Position numbers and translations under genes: made by a program. Positions 1 through 11,872 of a stretch of 64,000 bases of DNA are shown here, piece by piece. Under the pieces are notes generated by a model. The model saw only the letters and a program-made list of their open reading frames with translations, was not told where the DNA came from and did not search any database. Each line of letters opens with the position of its first letter. Position 1 is the stretch's first letter. This stretch comes from Fragilaria radians (Eukaryota > Bacillariophyta > Fragilariophyceae > Fragilariales > Fragilariaceae): contig CAAAJI010000060.1 in assembly GCA_900642245.1 (NCBI GenBank), positions 24,670-88,669 of the forward strand, read 5' to 3'.

Positions 1-2
1 CA

Positions 3-442
3 GGAATTTCAGATGTATCTAGATCCACTCGAATGTCTCTCAGCAATGACGGTCTGGACAGCTCTTTACCATTCATAAAATGTGAGCCTTCATTGAAATC
101 TGCATTGACATTCAACTCCGAATTAGCGACTGGAGAAGAAATGAAAGAACGAATCAAGTTTTCATCTGAGGTATTTTTCGAGACGGGCGATGATCTTGCG
201 ATAGAAGGTGGGCGTCCAAGTTGTGTGGGGCGAGCAATCGATGTCGGTCGAGCCATGACATTGTTCGCGACACTCATGGAACGAGTGGTAAGGTTTTTCC
301 CTTGTTGGAATTTTGATAGGTTTAGATCGGCTCAAAATGACCGTTTCGTTTTCTCAAAGGAAAAAATTAGGTAGAAGAGTTCTTGAAAAGGTGTCGCAAC
401 AGTGGAAGAGGTCTGCCAAAATTTGGTGAAGAACCCTCTTGA
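3..442 (+). CDS. 3' end of an unknown protein (partial, two exons)
   Basis: The frame is open from the left edge, so the gene starts outside the window. I read exon 3-287, then an 83-nt intron 288-370 (GTAAGG donor, TTAG acceptor), then exon 371-442 ending in TGA. Splicing at the complete codon GTG continues as VEEFLKRCRNSGRGLPKF and stops 23 residues later. Ignoring the intron gives a less protein-like tail. The visible part is Ser-, Glu- and Asp-rich with no domain I recognise, so no function is assigned. The splice model is inferred from sequence only. Confidence 0.45.
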
Positions 443-1207
443 GACCTCTTCAAGAATCGAATAAGTTTAAGTTCGAACGTTCGAGTATGATCTTATTCAA
501 AGTTATATATATTTTATCATGAAGCACATGTAAAATAGCGGTCAAGGGAGAATTTTCTGCTGTTGCTATTGGATCTCTTGAATCTCACACAAGTGCACTT
601 GTTCAAAAACACAGATTCATTCATGTAGACGAGAATTCTTAGTAAATCAAATTGTTGGGCCAGATTTCTCAATAATTCACAAGTGACCTCGCAATTACGA
701 TAGTGTAGTTCGAGCAAAATTGACATGTTCCATGCCGCTTTGTTGGTACACTTCATCACTTGACAACTATTGCTCATTGCAAAGGAGACATTGTCGAGGA
801 TGAAATGTTATTACTGTAACCCTGATAAATCGAGATTAGGAATTAGAAACATTACATTAGGCAACTACTACCTTTTTAAGCGAATGTAGTTTGTACCAAG
901 CACTTAAATACGTTCCCGAAATATAGCATGGCGTTGGCGTCAATTGTAAATGCAAAGTGATTTATCTATATGTTAAACAACGTTCATGGCTTAGGAAATA
1001 AAAACGAGATATCACAAATAAGATTGTTTGCAAAAACATATGGAAGATAAAATAATTTATCTTACTCGAAGTAAGAGTTCAAGAGAATGTAGTGAGAACA
1101 TTATTATTAGCAAATAAATAAATAAGCCGTATCAGCAACATCAGGAATCAACCTTTACTTTTAGGATTGTAAACACACGTCTGGAAAACTTTAGGTTGGC
1201 AGGCTAT

Positions 1208-3147
1208 TCAAAGATTTGAAAATAAATTTTCATCACTATCTCCATTTATCAAGGAGCCAACATAATATGAAATGTAGAAAAGAATGATCCATAAACAAAT
1301 GAAAATCACGTTAAGTAATGAGGCGTGAATCAGTCTAACCAAGGAATTAAGCATAAGCTTGAATGGCATATGCGAGAACAGAGAAAGGTAGAACACAGCA
1401 AGATTGGCTTGTATATCGTTTAGAAGAAATCTAGTCACAAGGAAATTCAATAAAATAGGAATGAGAATTGTCCAAAGAACAAAAACGTAATGAATCGAAG
1501 AAGTCAATTCAACAGCCGTGAGTGAATCGGTATTGTGACAATAAGAAGAACAGGTATCATTCTTGCAGGGGATGATGGATTAACCGGAAAAGACCTCATT
1601 CCAATGAAAAAGCAGCCTTTAAGCGCAGCTAAGGCAACACCAGCAAGGATCCAGCCAACTGCAAGTCATTTAGATAAAGATATAGATAACGAAAAAGATA
1701 TGTGGCTTCAGCTAAATACTTAATGTTCTACATATTACATAATATTCAAGATGGGTATAATAGAAAATGGGAATTGCATACCAAATACCTTTGGTAAAAT
1801 CCTTTTTATTACAGAAGACTGCGGAAGTATGCTGTTCTAGTTTCTTAATGACATCGAATGAATAAACAAGGAGAAGGATACACAGCTTAGATGAAATTTT
1901 ATTAAATTGTGTAATGATTGGATCCACAAATTTAAGTCATCTATCTCGTATATTCAACCATCAGTAGAGCAAACAATTTCACTTGAATAATTTTTGCCAT
2001 ACGTATTCTGTCTTAGAAACTCTAGAAGGGGCCCCTGCGTTACAACTAGAAGAAAAAGTACATGCAATTTCGTTTTTTATTGCCTTGCCACTTTGTTTGT
2101 CACACGACACAGTGATCCCCACCTCGTAAGCACGATTACATTCCGCTACAAACCTTCCTGATACATTGATAGTTTGATATGCTTGTCTTACAGCTGTCAT
2201 TCTATTTCATCCCAGAAATTTGAAAAAAGCGAAGGTGGAAACCAAAAATTGCAATTGGAAGATTATCAACTAAATATGCGAATATAACGGAGGAATCCAT
2301 GACACACATTGAACCTGGGACACATGACCAAAACCCCGAAATATCTTTGAGAAAGCAGGATTAGATTTGTTACAAAACCAAATTCAAACCAGAAGCGCAT
2401 GGTGAATTTCGAAAAAAATTAAACCATGATGCATCCTAAAAGGATGAGAAAATGGGATTATCCTTTGGAATGAAAGAGACTTTGTAAAGGAAAGTCCGAT
2501 AAATAGCTACAGCGCAGAAACAACTTGAATACAGTAAGTATTTTAATACAGAACAGAATGCAAGTAGCAATTTATTTTGACGCAGTCAATAAAGTGGTCA
2601 ACAAAACAAGGGAGAAAGAAGTGAGGTACCAAATTCTGATTTTGACATCTCATATGAGTTTGGCAACGTTTTACAACTAAATAGGGAATTTCAGAAATGA
2701 ATCGACCAGGAAGATTGTCTAATCGAAATGAAAATAAGTATTAGAGCTGATAAGGCTGCCAAAGAAGCTCATCAACTTGATATTCCTACGATAAACCATT
2801 AGAATTAGTGTGCTCTAAAAGCATTGTGAAAGCATGAAAATATAACCTCATACTCGGTAAATTCAAGCAGGGGAAAATGCAAGAAAATGGAAACAAAAGG
2901 TATTGCAGGAACAAATTTACTGATCAATGTAAGGATATAAAATGAAAATGGCAATTGAAAGCCATTCATACATAACGCAAATAGCAGAAAGGGATTCTAC
3001 AGAATTGGCTAGAATAAAATGGACAATCATCCATGAAATGTTCGAAAGAAAGAAACAGCTAAATTGACAAAGAGATAAGATACAATGATCGAACGGAAAG
3101 AGCAAACCATGAGTCAAACTGAACATATTATCTGAAAAATGACACAA
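1208..3147 (-). CDS. candidate multi-exon membrane/secreted protein, boundaries uncertain
   Basis: Several short minus-strand frames line up and share a membrane-protein flavour. One at about 2917-3147 is very hydrophobic. One at 1979-2200 carries spaced cysteines (SCDKQSGKA and IACTFSSSC). One near 1535-1690 reads GWILAGVALAALKGC. One at 1208-1507, open upstream to about 1580 through CKNDTCSSYC, holds at least two likely membrane helices. This would fit a cysteine-containing luminal region followed by transmembrane segments. I could not fix splice sites that join all parts, and AT-rich DNA can produce hydrophobic frames by chance. I do not recognise a family. Confidence 0.25.
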
Positions 3148-4274
3148 ATGAAGCCCCCAAGATAGGAGGAATTACAAATAACCTGAAAGGATTATTTCGA
3201 GAATTGACTCGTAGATATTTTCTTATTTAGGAATGAAACTTCCAGTGCAAGAGAGAAACACATCCATATAAAGTAGAGGATTGATTGTAATCAAATTCAT
3301 TCGATCAGAAGATTATTTAACCAGCATCTCCACTAAAAATCTAGGCGGGGAAACAAATGAATATCACTGCCAAAAATGGCTATTGATAATCAGAAATATC
3401 ACAGGAAGAGTGCTAATTTTGAAGATATATAGGTATTGTGGCTTAAGTGAATGAGTGTGAGCTGATAAAAAATCACCTTAAGCTATGAAAACAGTTTAGG
3501 TTTGGCAAAATACATACTGAAAAAGCGGTGGCACCACAGAACTAAGACTATGAAACGAATCGGTCATCAGTGTTGGAGACAAAAAATGGCGTAAGGATCA
3601 GCGCTTGCGTTTAATTTAATTTCATTAGGATTCAACTAAAGTCTCATAATTTTGGGTTTTAAGTTATGTTGTTGTTGCCTTTTCTAATTTGAATCAACTA
3701 GAATTTTTAATCACGCTAAAAACAACCCAATGGGCAAAGAGAGGCATCAGTATAGAATTGTAGCAATTACCTACCGTCCGTCACATAGAAAGTATTGAGG
3801 ACCACGCAGTTTGACCGGGATTTCTTGAGATAAATATTTTATCAATCAAAATTCCAATAATTCAGTCTTGAAACTTTCATAGGATAAGAAATAATCTAAT
3901 ATTTAGGGGGGAAATCGTTGAGATTTATTCCAATTTTGAACTTTGCATCGTCTTTATTCCCATACCAGTCAATTTTTTTTCAATCGGGAAAATGGCATTC
4001 TAATAATGAATTAGCCTCGGGACTGGAATTTTGCTCATGTAACCGGGTTTGAGTGCTTCTCGATGTCGTATCGTGACAGAAAAAAAGTTAGAGTTCGGAG
4101 TTTACAAACAATTAAATAACTTGAAGTGAAACGTAATCTCGTTTCCCGAACGATTTGATCTAAATAATCCATTCAATTTGGTGCGACACCTGAATGGGAT
4201 AGTCGGATGCTGTGAAACAAATCTGTGGATGACAACCATACGTGAAGAAATTGGGCTGCATATCCTAAGAGAAT
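3148..4274. other. intergenic, no gene seen
   Basis: AT-rich spacer between the candidate membrane gene and the kinase. All open frames are short and show no motif. It presumably holds the kinase promoter, but no clear element is visible. Confidence 0.5.
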
Positions 4275-5963
4275 ATGAATCCACCAAGAAAGGAAAGCAA
4301 GAGCCCTATGGTCCAACCGGGAAGTAACCTGATTAATGAAAGTCCTATTCTGTCAAGCACGATGGGACGCGTCGCTGGAGATGAAGCATTGCGCTATTCC
4401 AGAGATTTCGAGAAAAACTCAAACCTCGCTAAAAGGTCAAAAAGGCGCAATGTCACTAAGCTACGATGGAGTGACTTACAAATTGGAAAGCTCCTTGGGG
4501 AAGGAAACTTTAGTCATGTTTACGAAGTGAAGCTAATTTACCGTGATGATCTTCCAGACACTGACACAATAGCGACTGGAAGTGATACAATCCAAGATGA
4601 CGTATGGAAAAAGACGTCTAGTAATTGGAAAAACCCAAATGTCGAAAACGATGCTGATATATGGGATCTAGTATCAGTTGCCGACTATTCAGGCTCGGAT
4701 TCAAATGAAGAAGAATCAGAGCCTGAAGAATTGCGTAAATGTAAGGTGAAAGAACGTGTCTATGCATTAAAGCATTTGCATCCAAATGTAACAAAGAAAC
4801 AAAAAGTATTTACAGCAAGCGCAATCGACCTTGTCATCGAGGCGAAAATTCTTTCTTGTTTGGACCACCCCAACATCGTGAAACTATATGGAGTAACCGA
4901 AGGTAGTGTGAATAAACTTTTCACAGATCATGGATACTTTTTGCTACTCGACCGCCTAACTACTACATTAGAGGACAAGATACTTGAATGGAAAGCCATA
5001 GATGCAATTTGTTCCCTTAAGTCAGTATCACCTCCTTCATCGCTGCGTCGACATTCCGTAAAACAAAAGTCGTTCCGTCGGCGAAATGATAATACTGGTG
5101 AAGAAGATAATCCATCATCATCACAGCAAAAAGATCAAGAAAAGGCTTTGATGCATCGAATAGGCGCCGTGGCCATTGACATAGCTAAGGGATTGGAATA
5201 TCTGCATGCTAATCGTGTTATCTTTAGAGACCTTAAGGTAAGAATTGAAACAATGTTATGCACTGCATTTTTTGGACTTCGGCATATGGTATTGTCTGAC
5301 ACATGCTTTTGAATTCAGCCATCCAATGTCGGCTTCACAAAATCTCATCGTGTAAAAATATTTGACTTCGGGTTGGCGCGGGAGATAACTGACAGCTCCA
5401 GAAAGCTGACAGGTAATACAGGAAGTCTCCGGTACATGGCACCGGAAGGTAAGTGATTACGGGATGAGATAAACTTGCTTTCAGGATGTCATCCCTTACC
5501 AAGGTACTTTATTCCATATTCGTAAGTGAATCGAAGAGAGCATTACAGTCTTCCCGCAGATGTCTATTCGTATGGAATCATGCTTTGGGAAATGGCTGTT
5601 TGTTACAAGCCGTTTAAAGGCATGTCAGTTGAACAGCATGCAGACTTTGTCATTAATCAAGGATACAGACCAAAGATTAGTGCAGTGCCTGGGTCTGAAG
5701 CTTTGAAGAAATTAATGCAGAGTTGTTGGTCTCAAGTACCTGAAGAGAGACCTCGTTTTACAGAAATAAGATTGGCTTTAGTTCATGAAATTGAATCTCA
5801 TCGTCGACAAGAAGAGCTTGGTGAGATCGAGCGTCAACGAAAAATTGCTCCCAAAACTGGAGCTTTACGTATGAAAATGATGCGGCAACGCAGATCCACA
5901 GCTACAGCAACGTATACGAAAGGGGGAAATGAGGGATTTTTTGATGCAATCCCATTTTCATAA
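4275..5963 (+). CDS. protein kinase, TKL-like, three exons
   Basis: Exons 4275-5237, 5319-5448 and 5527-5963 give 509 residues; donors are GTAAGA and GTAAGTG. The glycine loop LGEGNFSHV is at residues 74-82, the ATP lysine in YALK is K166, and the helix-C glutamate is probably E189. The catalytic loop is FRDLKPSN (R318, D319), with Phe replacing the usual His. DFG lies in IFDFGLAR and the APE motif follows in YMAPE; the intron after APE splits the next codon and restores APEVNRREHYS. An acidic low-complexity insert (about 92-160) separates the glycine loop from the lysine, and a basic/serine insert (about 250-290) precedes the catalytic loop. All catalytic residues are present, so it is probably active. 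Substrate unknown. It resembles the kinase at 25717-26943. Confidence 0.9.
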
Positions 5964-8880
5964 GTTGTACGCCCTCCCTTCCTCCTCTCTACTTTTATCA
6001 ATAAGGTGGTTTTCGATTTAGACTGAAGTAGAGATTAGTAAAAGAAGACAATTTGTGAAATACAGACAGCTATCAACATGTTGGCCGCCTAGTGAATTCA
6101 ACACTAGTTCTATTCTTTTCAATTCCTAGGCCAGAAAGTGGCATAAAAATAAAGGGGAGATAATTTCTATTGCGTCATTACACAATTAAGCTCTATGGAT
6201 TGACATCCAAATGATTTTTTGAATGTATTCAAATGAGCTAATTTATCTTAGTCGTATCTCTTAAGGCTACCCTTCTTTGAACTTGATGATAGAATGTTGA
6301 ACAAAATGTATTCTATTCAAAAAATAAAATATTTTTTGTTAAGAAGTTACTGAATTATAAATATTATGAATCACACAAACTACATTTTTGCATGCATCTC
6401 AAATTACTTTTCCAAGAGCATTTTTCTTAAGAGGCTCGTCTAAGGCAACAAGGAGCTTAGCATCACGGATACTTGTAATTCCGTAAATGAAGCCCAATCA
6501 ATTCAGTAGATATAAAGGAGAGACATAAGTTGAAGAAAAATATGGAATTTACAAATAAAACATGAGGTTTGGACATCTGACTGTAAGGAAACCATGATAG
6601 AGTTGTAAATACTAACAATGATGCCTTATTGCGGCATAGAAAAAGAAATATGGAAACTTGTTATGGATCGAACAACGTTGGCAGACAAGAAAATCAGGAA
6701 ATGCCCAATGTAATGTTACCGTCGCCTTAAAGATATTGTTTTCGTATATTTTGTGAATATTTCATTTTCAATCTAAAAATTGTCAACGTCTAAGTCCTAA
6801 CCTCCTCATGAGAGCCAGCAATGGAAAACTAACATCTGCCATGGACTGATCTTAATTCTATCACGACCCTTGATTACGCCTTACAACTCCTAAAAGTTGT
6901 CTATATACAATTTGAATCTCCCAACTTCGGATGCCGTCACATTGCACACTGTGTGCCTTCGTAGATTTCAATTTATCTTTAATCCTGAGGAATAGAGAAA
7001 AATTCACATCGGTCAATGCTTATTGATTGGAAGACTTCCGGAACCATCAAATTTGAATTCAGCCTACTCATTACTCTGAATAATATTCATCAAATATTTG
7101 CTACGTGATTTAATGAAGCAACGTATATTGTTTATTTATTTAGGTTATTTTTACGCAATACAACTTTTGGTTCTGGTATTTTTCGCTTAAGAAATTCTGT
7201 ACTGAGACTATTCTTTGGATAAGGTCAGATTGTTCGAGGAATATATTGGACGTTACGAGAACATCTTAGTAAATCTCAGCAATTCCTAGTATTGCAATCT
7301 CTTGAGGAAACGTTGGATTCACGGAAGTCAAAAAAAACTAGAGATCACGGCGAAATACGCATTATGCATTTGCCTATCTTAATATAAAGTAATACGCATT
7401 TCATATGTACTAAACAGATTTCAATTCTACGCAAATATAGTTTAGGAAAGGAAAGAACATTATTTATTGAATAGACCTGTTCATAAATGGTTTAATGAAG
7501 TTACTAATCTGAATATTATGAGGTTCGTTCCTTTGATGGATCCTAAGAAAATAAAATAGTTTCAATTCATATTAATTTCAAAGCAATTTCATTCAAGCTC
7601 TTAGGCAACCTTTGCTATGCATTCTTAAAAACAGATGAAATTCGTAGCAGATTGATTTTTGGATAAAAAGTGTACCCTAGTATCTATCATTTTTCATTAT
7701 AAGACATAATACTTCAAAAAGTCTTGAAAGCTAGTCTATTCTTATCAATACGAAAAAAATGTTTTTATTTTGTCTTCATTAGCCAAAGCACAATGGACAT
7801 TTTCTTTTCTTAGCTCAACCTTTTCAAAATATGAAATTTCAACATTTAGATGCGCCACTACCTCCAAAAAAAGCACATTGACAATCCTCAAGTTAAGAAT
7901 CAGGTGGTCCTATGCCTTACATTGGAGTAGTATTTGTTTTCAGGTTACACTATGATAGTTCTGGATTTGCCAAAAGGATCTTAACTAATGATCATGTCAT
8001 TCACTCTGAATCAACTAGAACAATGGTCTACAAAAAAATCTTAGCAATTAGATATTTGAGATTGAGCCCTAGGAGCAAATATGTTAGATGGTATGTTTTA
8101 TTTTTAGAAATATAACCACTCATTGTACTTCAAAATGCCAAACAATGCAACTGTCGGCCTTTTGAATGAGTTTTGGAGTGCAATTCTTAAGTAAATTGCA
8201 CCTGCAGGTATCAGTATCCATTAATTCTCTGATCAGATACTCTTTTTTGATTTGCAGTGAGGTTTCATATCACAACTAGAGTGGAATACAGTGCTTTGTC
8301 CATTTAGAGCTGCCCTTTATGATGTAAATTAGCTCCATTTCAAAAGCTTTTCTTTATTCAGTAATGGAGGTCACCTAATTATAAATTGCAATCAGGAATA
8401 AACAGGTTCAAAAGACTAGGTTACATGGAAAGCCTGAGTGCAAGCTTTCCTCAGTTAAATAAATTTGATTGTACATCATAGGGTGGGGAATATTTCTTGA
8501 AAATATTGCATGCTATTTAGATTGGTGAAAGAATGTGGATAATTTTTGGATTGAGGAAAGAAGAGCTTTTTTGAAACTTAGTTTTGTCAACACTAAAAAG
8601 TTGTGGAAAGTGTGCAGTTTAAGGGCTTTTCAAACGCTTCACATGCATTAATTAATGCAATTCTTAGGCATGCTGCAACTTTCAACAGCGTAACTCATTA
8701 AAGATGGATAGAGTTCTATCCTTGGAGATATTGATGAAGCAAATCAAGTGTCATGGCTCAATAACTCTTTCAGAAATTTGGCTTTATGGCAACGGAGAAC
8801 AAATCTCATAGCATTGAGCGGAAAAAGATTCCCCATGCTTTGAGCCCATTTCACATATAGATCATTTGCATAAGAAAACC
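5964..8880. other. long intergenic region, no gene seen
   Basis: About 2.9 kb of AT-rich sequence with many stops in all frames. Small open frames around 7770-8115 have no motif or codon structure that supports a gene. No transposon protein fragment or RNA gene was recognised. Confidence 0.5.
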
Positions 8881-10413
8881 TCATTTGTCAATATCTGTAT
8901 CCATAACTGTTGTTTCCAAGTTTTGAAACATGGAGAGAACCAAACGTCGATTTTTGTCATCAGCATTCCATGCTACAAAGTCCTTTGCCAAGGAAATAGC
9001 CATCATGTCATCTTCTTTATTATTAGGAAGGACTTCATTCCGCAGCCATTCCACAATATCTATGCGGCCAAATGCAATGGCATGCGTCAATGGAGTATTT
9101 CCGCCAAAGTTTGGTCGTGAAAAATCAACAGCAGCGATTGTGTGAAGGTATTGACAACACTTCAAATTTCCTCCGCTTGTCGCCCAATGAGCAACGGAAC
9201 ATCCATTTCGATTCACAACAGTGGTATCTGCTCTATTTCTAATCAACAGTTTTACAATATCAAGACTACCAGCCCATGAGCTCCACATCAAAGCGGTATT
9301 TCCATCCTTAGTCTTTTTATTTACGTATTCCCTGACATCGTCCACTTGGTTGAGAAAGTAACGGCAGATTTCGATATGGCCCTTAGTTCCAAATTCTTTT
9401 GCCGTTACTCCTGCTGCTGCCCAATGCAATGGAAGCGCACCGTCACGTTCTGATTCCTCGAACACTCCTTTCGAAAAGTGGGGTAATAAATTCTGAACAG
9501 ATTCCAAGCACCCAGTTCCTGCCGCCCAATGTAGGAGGGAGGCCCCTTGAGAGTCGCGTTCAAGTGGATTGGCGCCATGTTGGATCAATAAACTAATTAG
9601 TTCTGCCGATGTAAGGTTTACATGACATAGATGATTGATGTTTTGGGATGAATGTATTTCGTCTCGTGCCGCAGCCATAAGGCCCCGATGGAAGAACACC
9701 TCAAAACTCTCAATTTCTTGCACTGTGATGATGGGGCTCGTTGTACCAGTAATTCGATCGATTTCGCATTGCCACTGATTGCATAGAGCACAAAATTGCT
9801 TTATCTTATGGCACGTCAATAAAAATTCTTGCCATCTTCTTTTATTCAAAACAACGTCACGACGATTGTAAAGTCCCTTGTGCACTAGGAATGCGTGTTT
9901 GGGTGCGACATTCCGTTCTAATTGCGCACCAAAATAATGTGGTGGAATGCATGCCCGAATTTCTTCCATTGAAGCAAGCTTGAGCGTTTTCATCAAGAAG
10001 ATTAGTTTTGGTCTCAGGTGACGATCCACATTCAAATCCAGCAAAGGAGGGAAGGTTTGACTCAGGTCTTGAATTTTATTTGGTGAATAGCCAAGAACAG
10101 TCGAAAAGAAATCGAATGCATTAGTGGCATTAAAATTGAAGCGTGTATCTCTCAAATCATGTCGATATAGATATCGAAAAGCATGGTTGAGCCTTCTTGC
10201 CGATCTCGGGCCAGCCACTCTTTGAGCAAAAGGCTTTTTTTCAGGGTGTACTTCCCGAGACGCTTTTGATTGGAACATTAGTGAATTGTGACTTCCCATT
10301 TGGGAATATCTCGAAGAAATAAGCCTTGTTACAAAGGAGCTGACTAAGCGCTTGCATTTAAAATTGGAGAAAACGACCATAAAGTGAAGCGTTGACATCA
10401 AGAATCGATTCAT
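8881..10413 (-). CDS. mTERF-like and ankyrin-repeat protein, probably organellar
   Basis: Single exon, 510 residues. The first 53 residues contain no Asp or Glu and are rich in Arg, Ser and hydrophobics, typical of a mitochondrial presequence. Residues about 100-180 resemble mTERF repeats: a LGYSPNKI stretch, then FPPLLDLNVDRHLRPKLIFL and a second Pro-rich unit around IPPHYFG. mTERF proteins bind organellar nucleic acid. Residues about 265-462 form four to five ankyrin repeats (LLHWAAGTG, LPLHWAAAG, TALMWSSWAG, SVAHWATSGG, TPLTHAIAFG), which bind proteins. The ankyrin part is certain; the mTERF call is by eye and only one or two repeats are visible, fewer than in classical mTERFs. M1 and M6 are both possible starts. 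Confidence 0.8.
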   Translation of the reverse strand: MNRFLMSTLHFMVVFSNFKCKRLVSSFVTRLISSRYSQMGSHNSLMFQSKASREVHPEKKPFAQRVAGPRSARRLNHAFRYLYRHDLRDTRFNFNATNAFDFFSTVLGYSPNKIQDLSQTFPPLLDLNVDRHLRPKLIFLMKTLKLASMEEIRACIPPHYFGAQLERNVAPKHAFLVHKGLYNRRDVVLNKRRWQEFLLTCHKIKQFCALCNQWQCEIDRITGTTSPIITVQEIESFEVFFHRGLMAAARDEIHSSQNINHLCHVNLTSAELISLLIQHGANPLERDSQGASLLHWAAGTGCLESVQNLLPHFSKGVFEESERDGALPLHWAAAGVTAKEFGTKGHIEICRYFLNQVDDVREYVNKKTKDGNTALMWSSWAGSLDIVKLLIRNRADTTVVNRNGCSVAHWATSGGNLKCCQYLHTIAAVDFSRPNFGGNTPLTHAIAFGRIDIVEWLRNEVLPNNKEDDMMAISLAKDFVAWNADDKNRRLVLSMFQNLETTVMDTDIDK

Positions 10414-11156
10414 GGCTTGACGAACATTGCCACTACGGCATTTTGTTCCTGTATTGACGTCATTTCAACCTATCCCTAAAGGATTTCTAGAAGTATGTTC
10501 AATATTTTGCTGATGCTATTTTATTTTCGAGTTCGTCATCACCATAACTTCAATCTGAAGTGTCAAAGTGTCAAAGTGTCAAAATGAATAAGAATAATTT
10601 TCTTGAAGTCACCAAGATATTACGAAACTCGAGGAATAGGAGCTCAAAGATGAATTGAACATGACATAAACTTGGAATAAGTAAGGAGACCGCTTTCTTG
10701 AGATATATATGGAACATTTTGATGCAGATAAGTTACATGCCAAAAATGTTAAGAGTAAAGTCGACCATTTATTTCAAAACTTGCAAATTAAGCAGATATT
10801 TTCTTAGTTGATGCTGCGTTGTATACCATTATTTAGTGGGGTGCTATTCAATAAGCCATCTGCTGAGGAAAGCAAGAAAGATATCAAACCAAGGTAATCG
10901 ATAATTTCCGATACCATTTTATAACACAATTATCATGATTGTCGTAGCATGTCTACTTTGTGTTGTGATGATAGATAAACTATAATAGTAACACATGGTT
11001 AACAGTTGCAATATGAAACGAAAACATCATTTTCAGCTTTACTCATTAAGGAATTTGATGATGGTTTCGAATAAGAGACAAAATAAAAAAGCCAACTCCA
11101 GAGAGTTCACCTTAATTCAATCAAGAGGCTGCGTGTCATAATACTTAATTACAAAT
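10414..11156. other. intergenic with short tandem repeat
   Basis: No gene seen. Near 10558-10584 a 9-bp unit (AGTGTCAAA) occurs three times in tandem. This may be the shared region downstream of the HA gene and upstream of the ankyrin gene. Confidence 0.5.
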
Positions 11157-11872
11157 CTAAAATGAAACAAATACCTTCACTAGCTCAGATACTCCGTGAG
11201 CAACCCATGTGGCTCCATTTATTGAACGTCGAAGAAAATCCATATTTGGCTTTGGTAGTGCCGAAGCCGTTAAAGTCAAGCTATCTTCCTTCTCTCGATT
11301 CTCCGCTTCGCTCTGAAATAAATTCGTGGCATAGTCTTCTGGCTCCATTTCTTCCTTCACTTTCATTAATACTTTCTTTTTCTTCGGTTGTGATTTCTCC
11401 TTCTTCGATAGATGACTTGCATGGGAGGATACTACTGTACTACGTCCTGGATATCGAACTTGCGCTGAGCGTGTAATTCTCTTCCGACTAGCCAAACTAG
11501 TAGATCTCAAATTTCGTGATGGCGAAGACATATTTTCCCAATCGAATCCAATTGCATTCAACAGATCGACCTTTTCGTCCGATAAGGAAGGGTTTCCAAG
11601 AAATTGTTTTCTTCGTTGACTATAGCACCAATACGATAGAGATGCATCAAACTGATAACAAAACATAGCAAAATTAGGCCGATGTATAATAACTGACAAA
11701 TGAGGAAACATTTTCGTAGTCCCAAGGTGTAACTCATGACCGTGATCACACTTACCGATCTAGGGACTCTAGTTGAATCATATTTTCTTTTAAATCTAAC
11801 AAGCTTCTTGTAGTGGTGTTCCCATTTTTTATCATGGCAAGAAGATTTCATCGGTGATTGTTTGTATGCCAT
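11157..11872 (-). CDS. small helicase-associated (HA) domain protein
   Basis: Exon 1 is 11756-11872 and exon 2 runs from 11651 to the stop at 11157, with a 104-nt intron (GTAAGT donor, ATCAG acceptor). The join gives STRVPRS-FDASLSYWC, which completes one HA repeat (residues about 17-72): WEHHYKKLVRFKRKY, then WCYSQRRKQF and LNAIGFDWEN. HA repeats are common in diatom nuclear proteins and are thought to bind nucleic acid. The rest of the 203-residue product is basic and Ser-rich with a Lys cluster (KKKKVLMKVK) that could be a nuclear signal. Helicase motifs are absent. A GTATTT donor near the end leaves open a further 3' exon. Confidence 0.7.

Noticed and set aside
1535..1723. 62-codon plus-strand frame
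   Set aside because: The complementary strand is more protein-like here (hydrophobic GWILAGVALAAL), so the plus frame is probably a shadow.
7770..8115. Two overlapping small plus-strand frames
   Set aside because: No motif, biased AT-rich composition and no splice partners.
10558..10584. Three tandem AGTGTCAAA units as an operator
   Set aside because: Too short and too far from either start to support a regulatory claim; noted only as a repeat.
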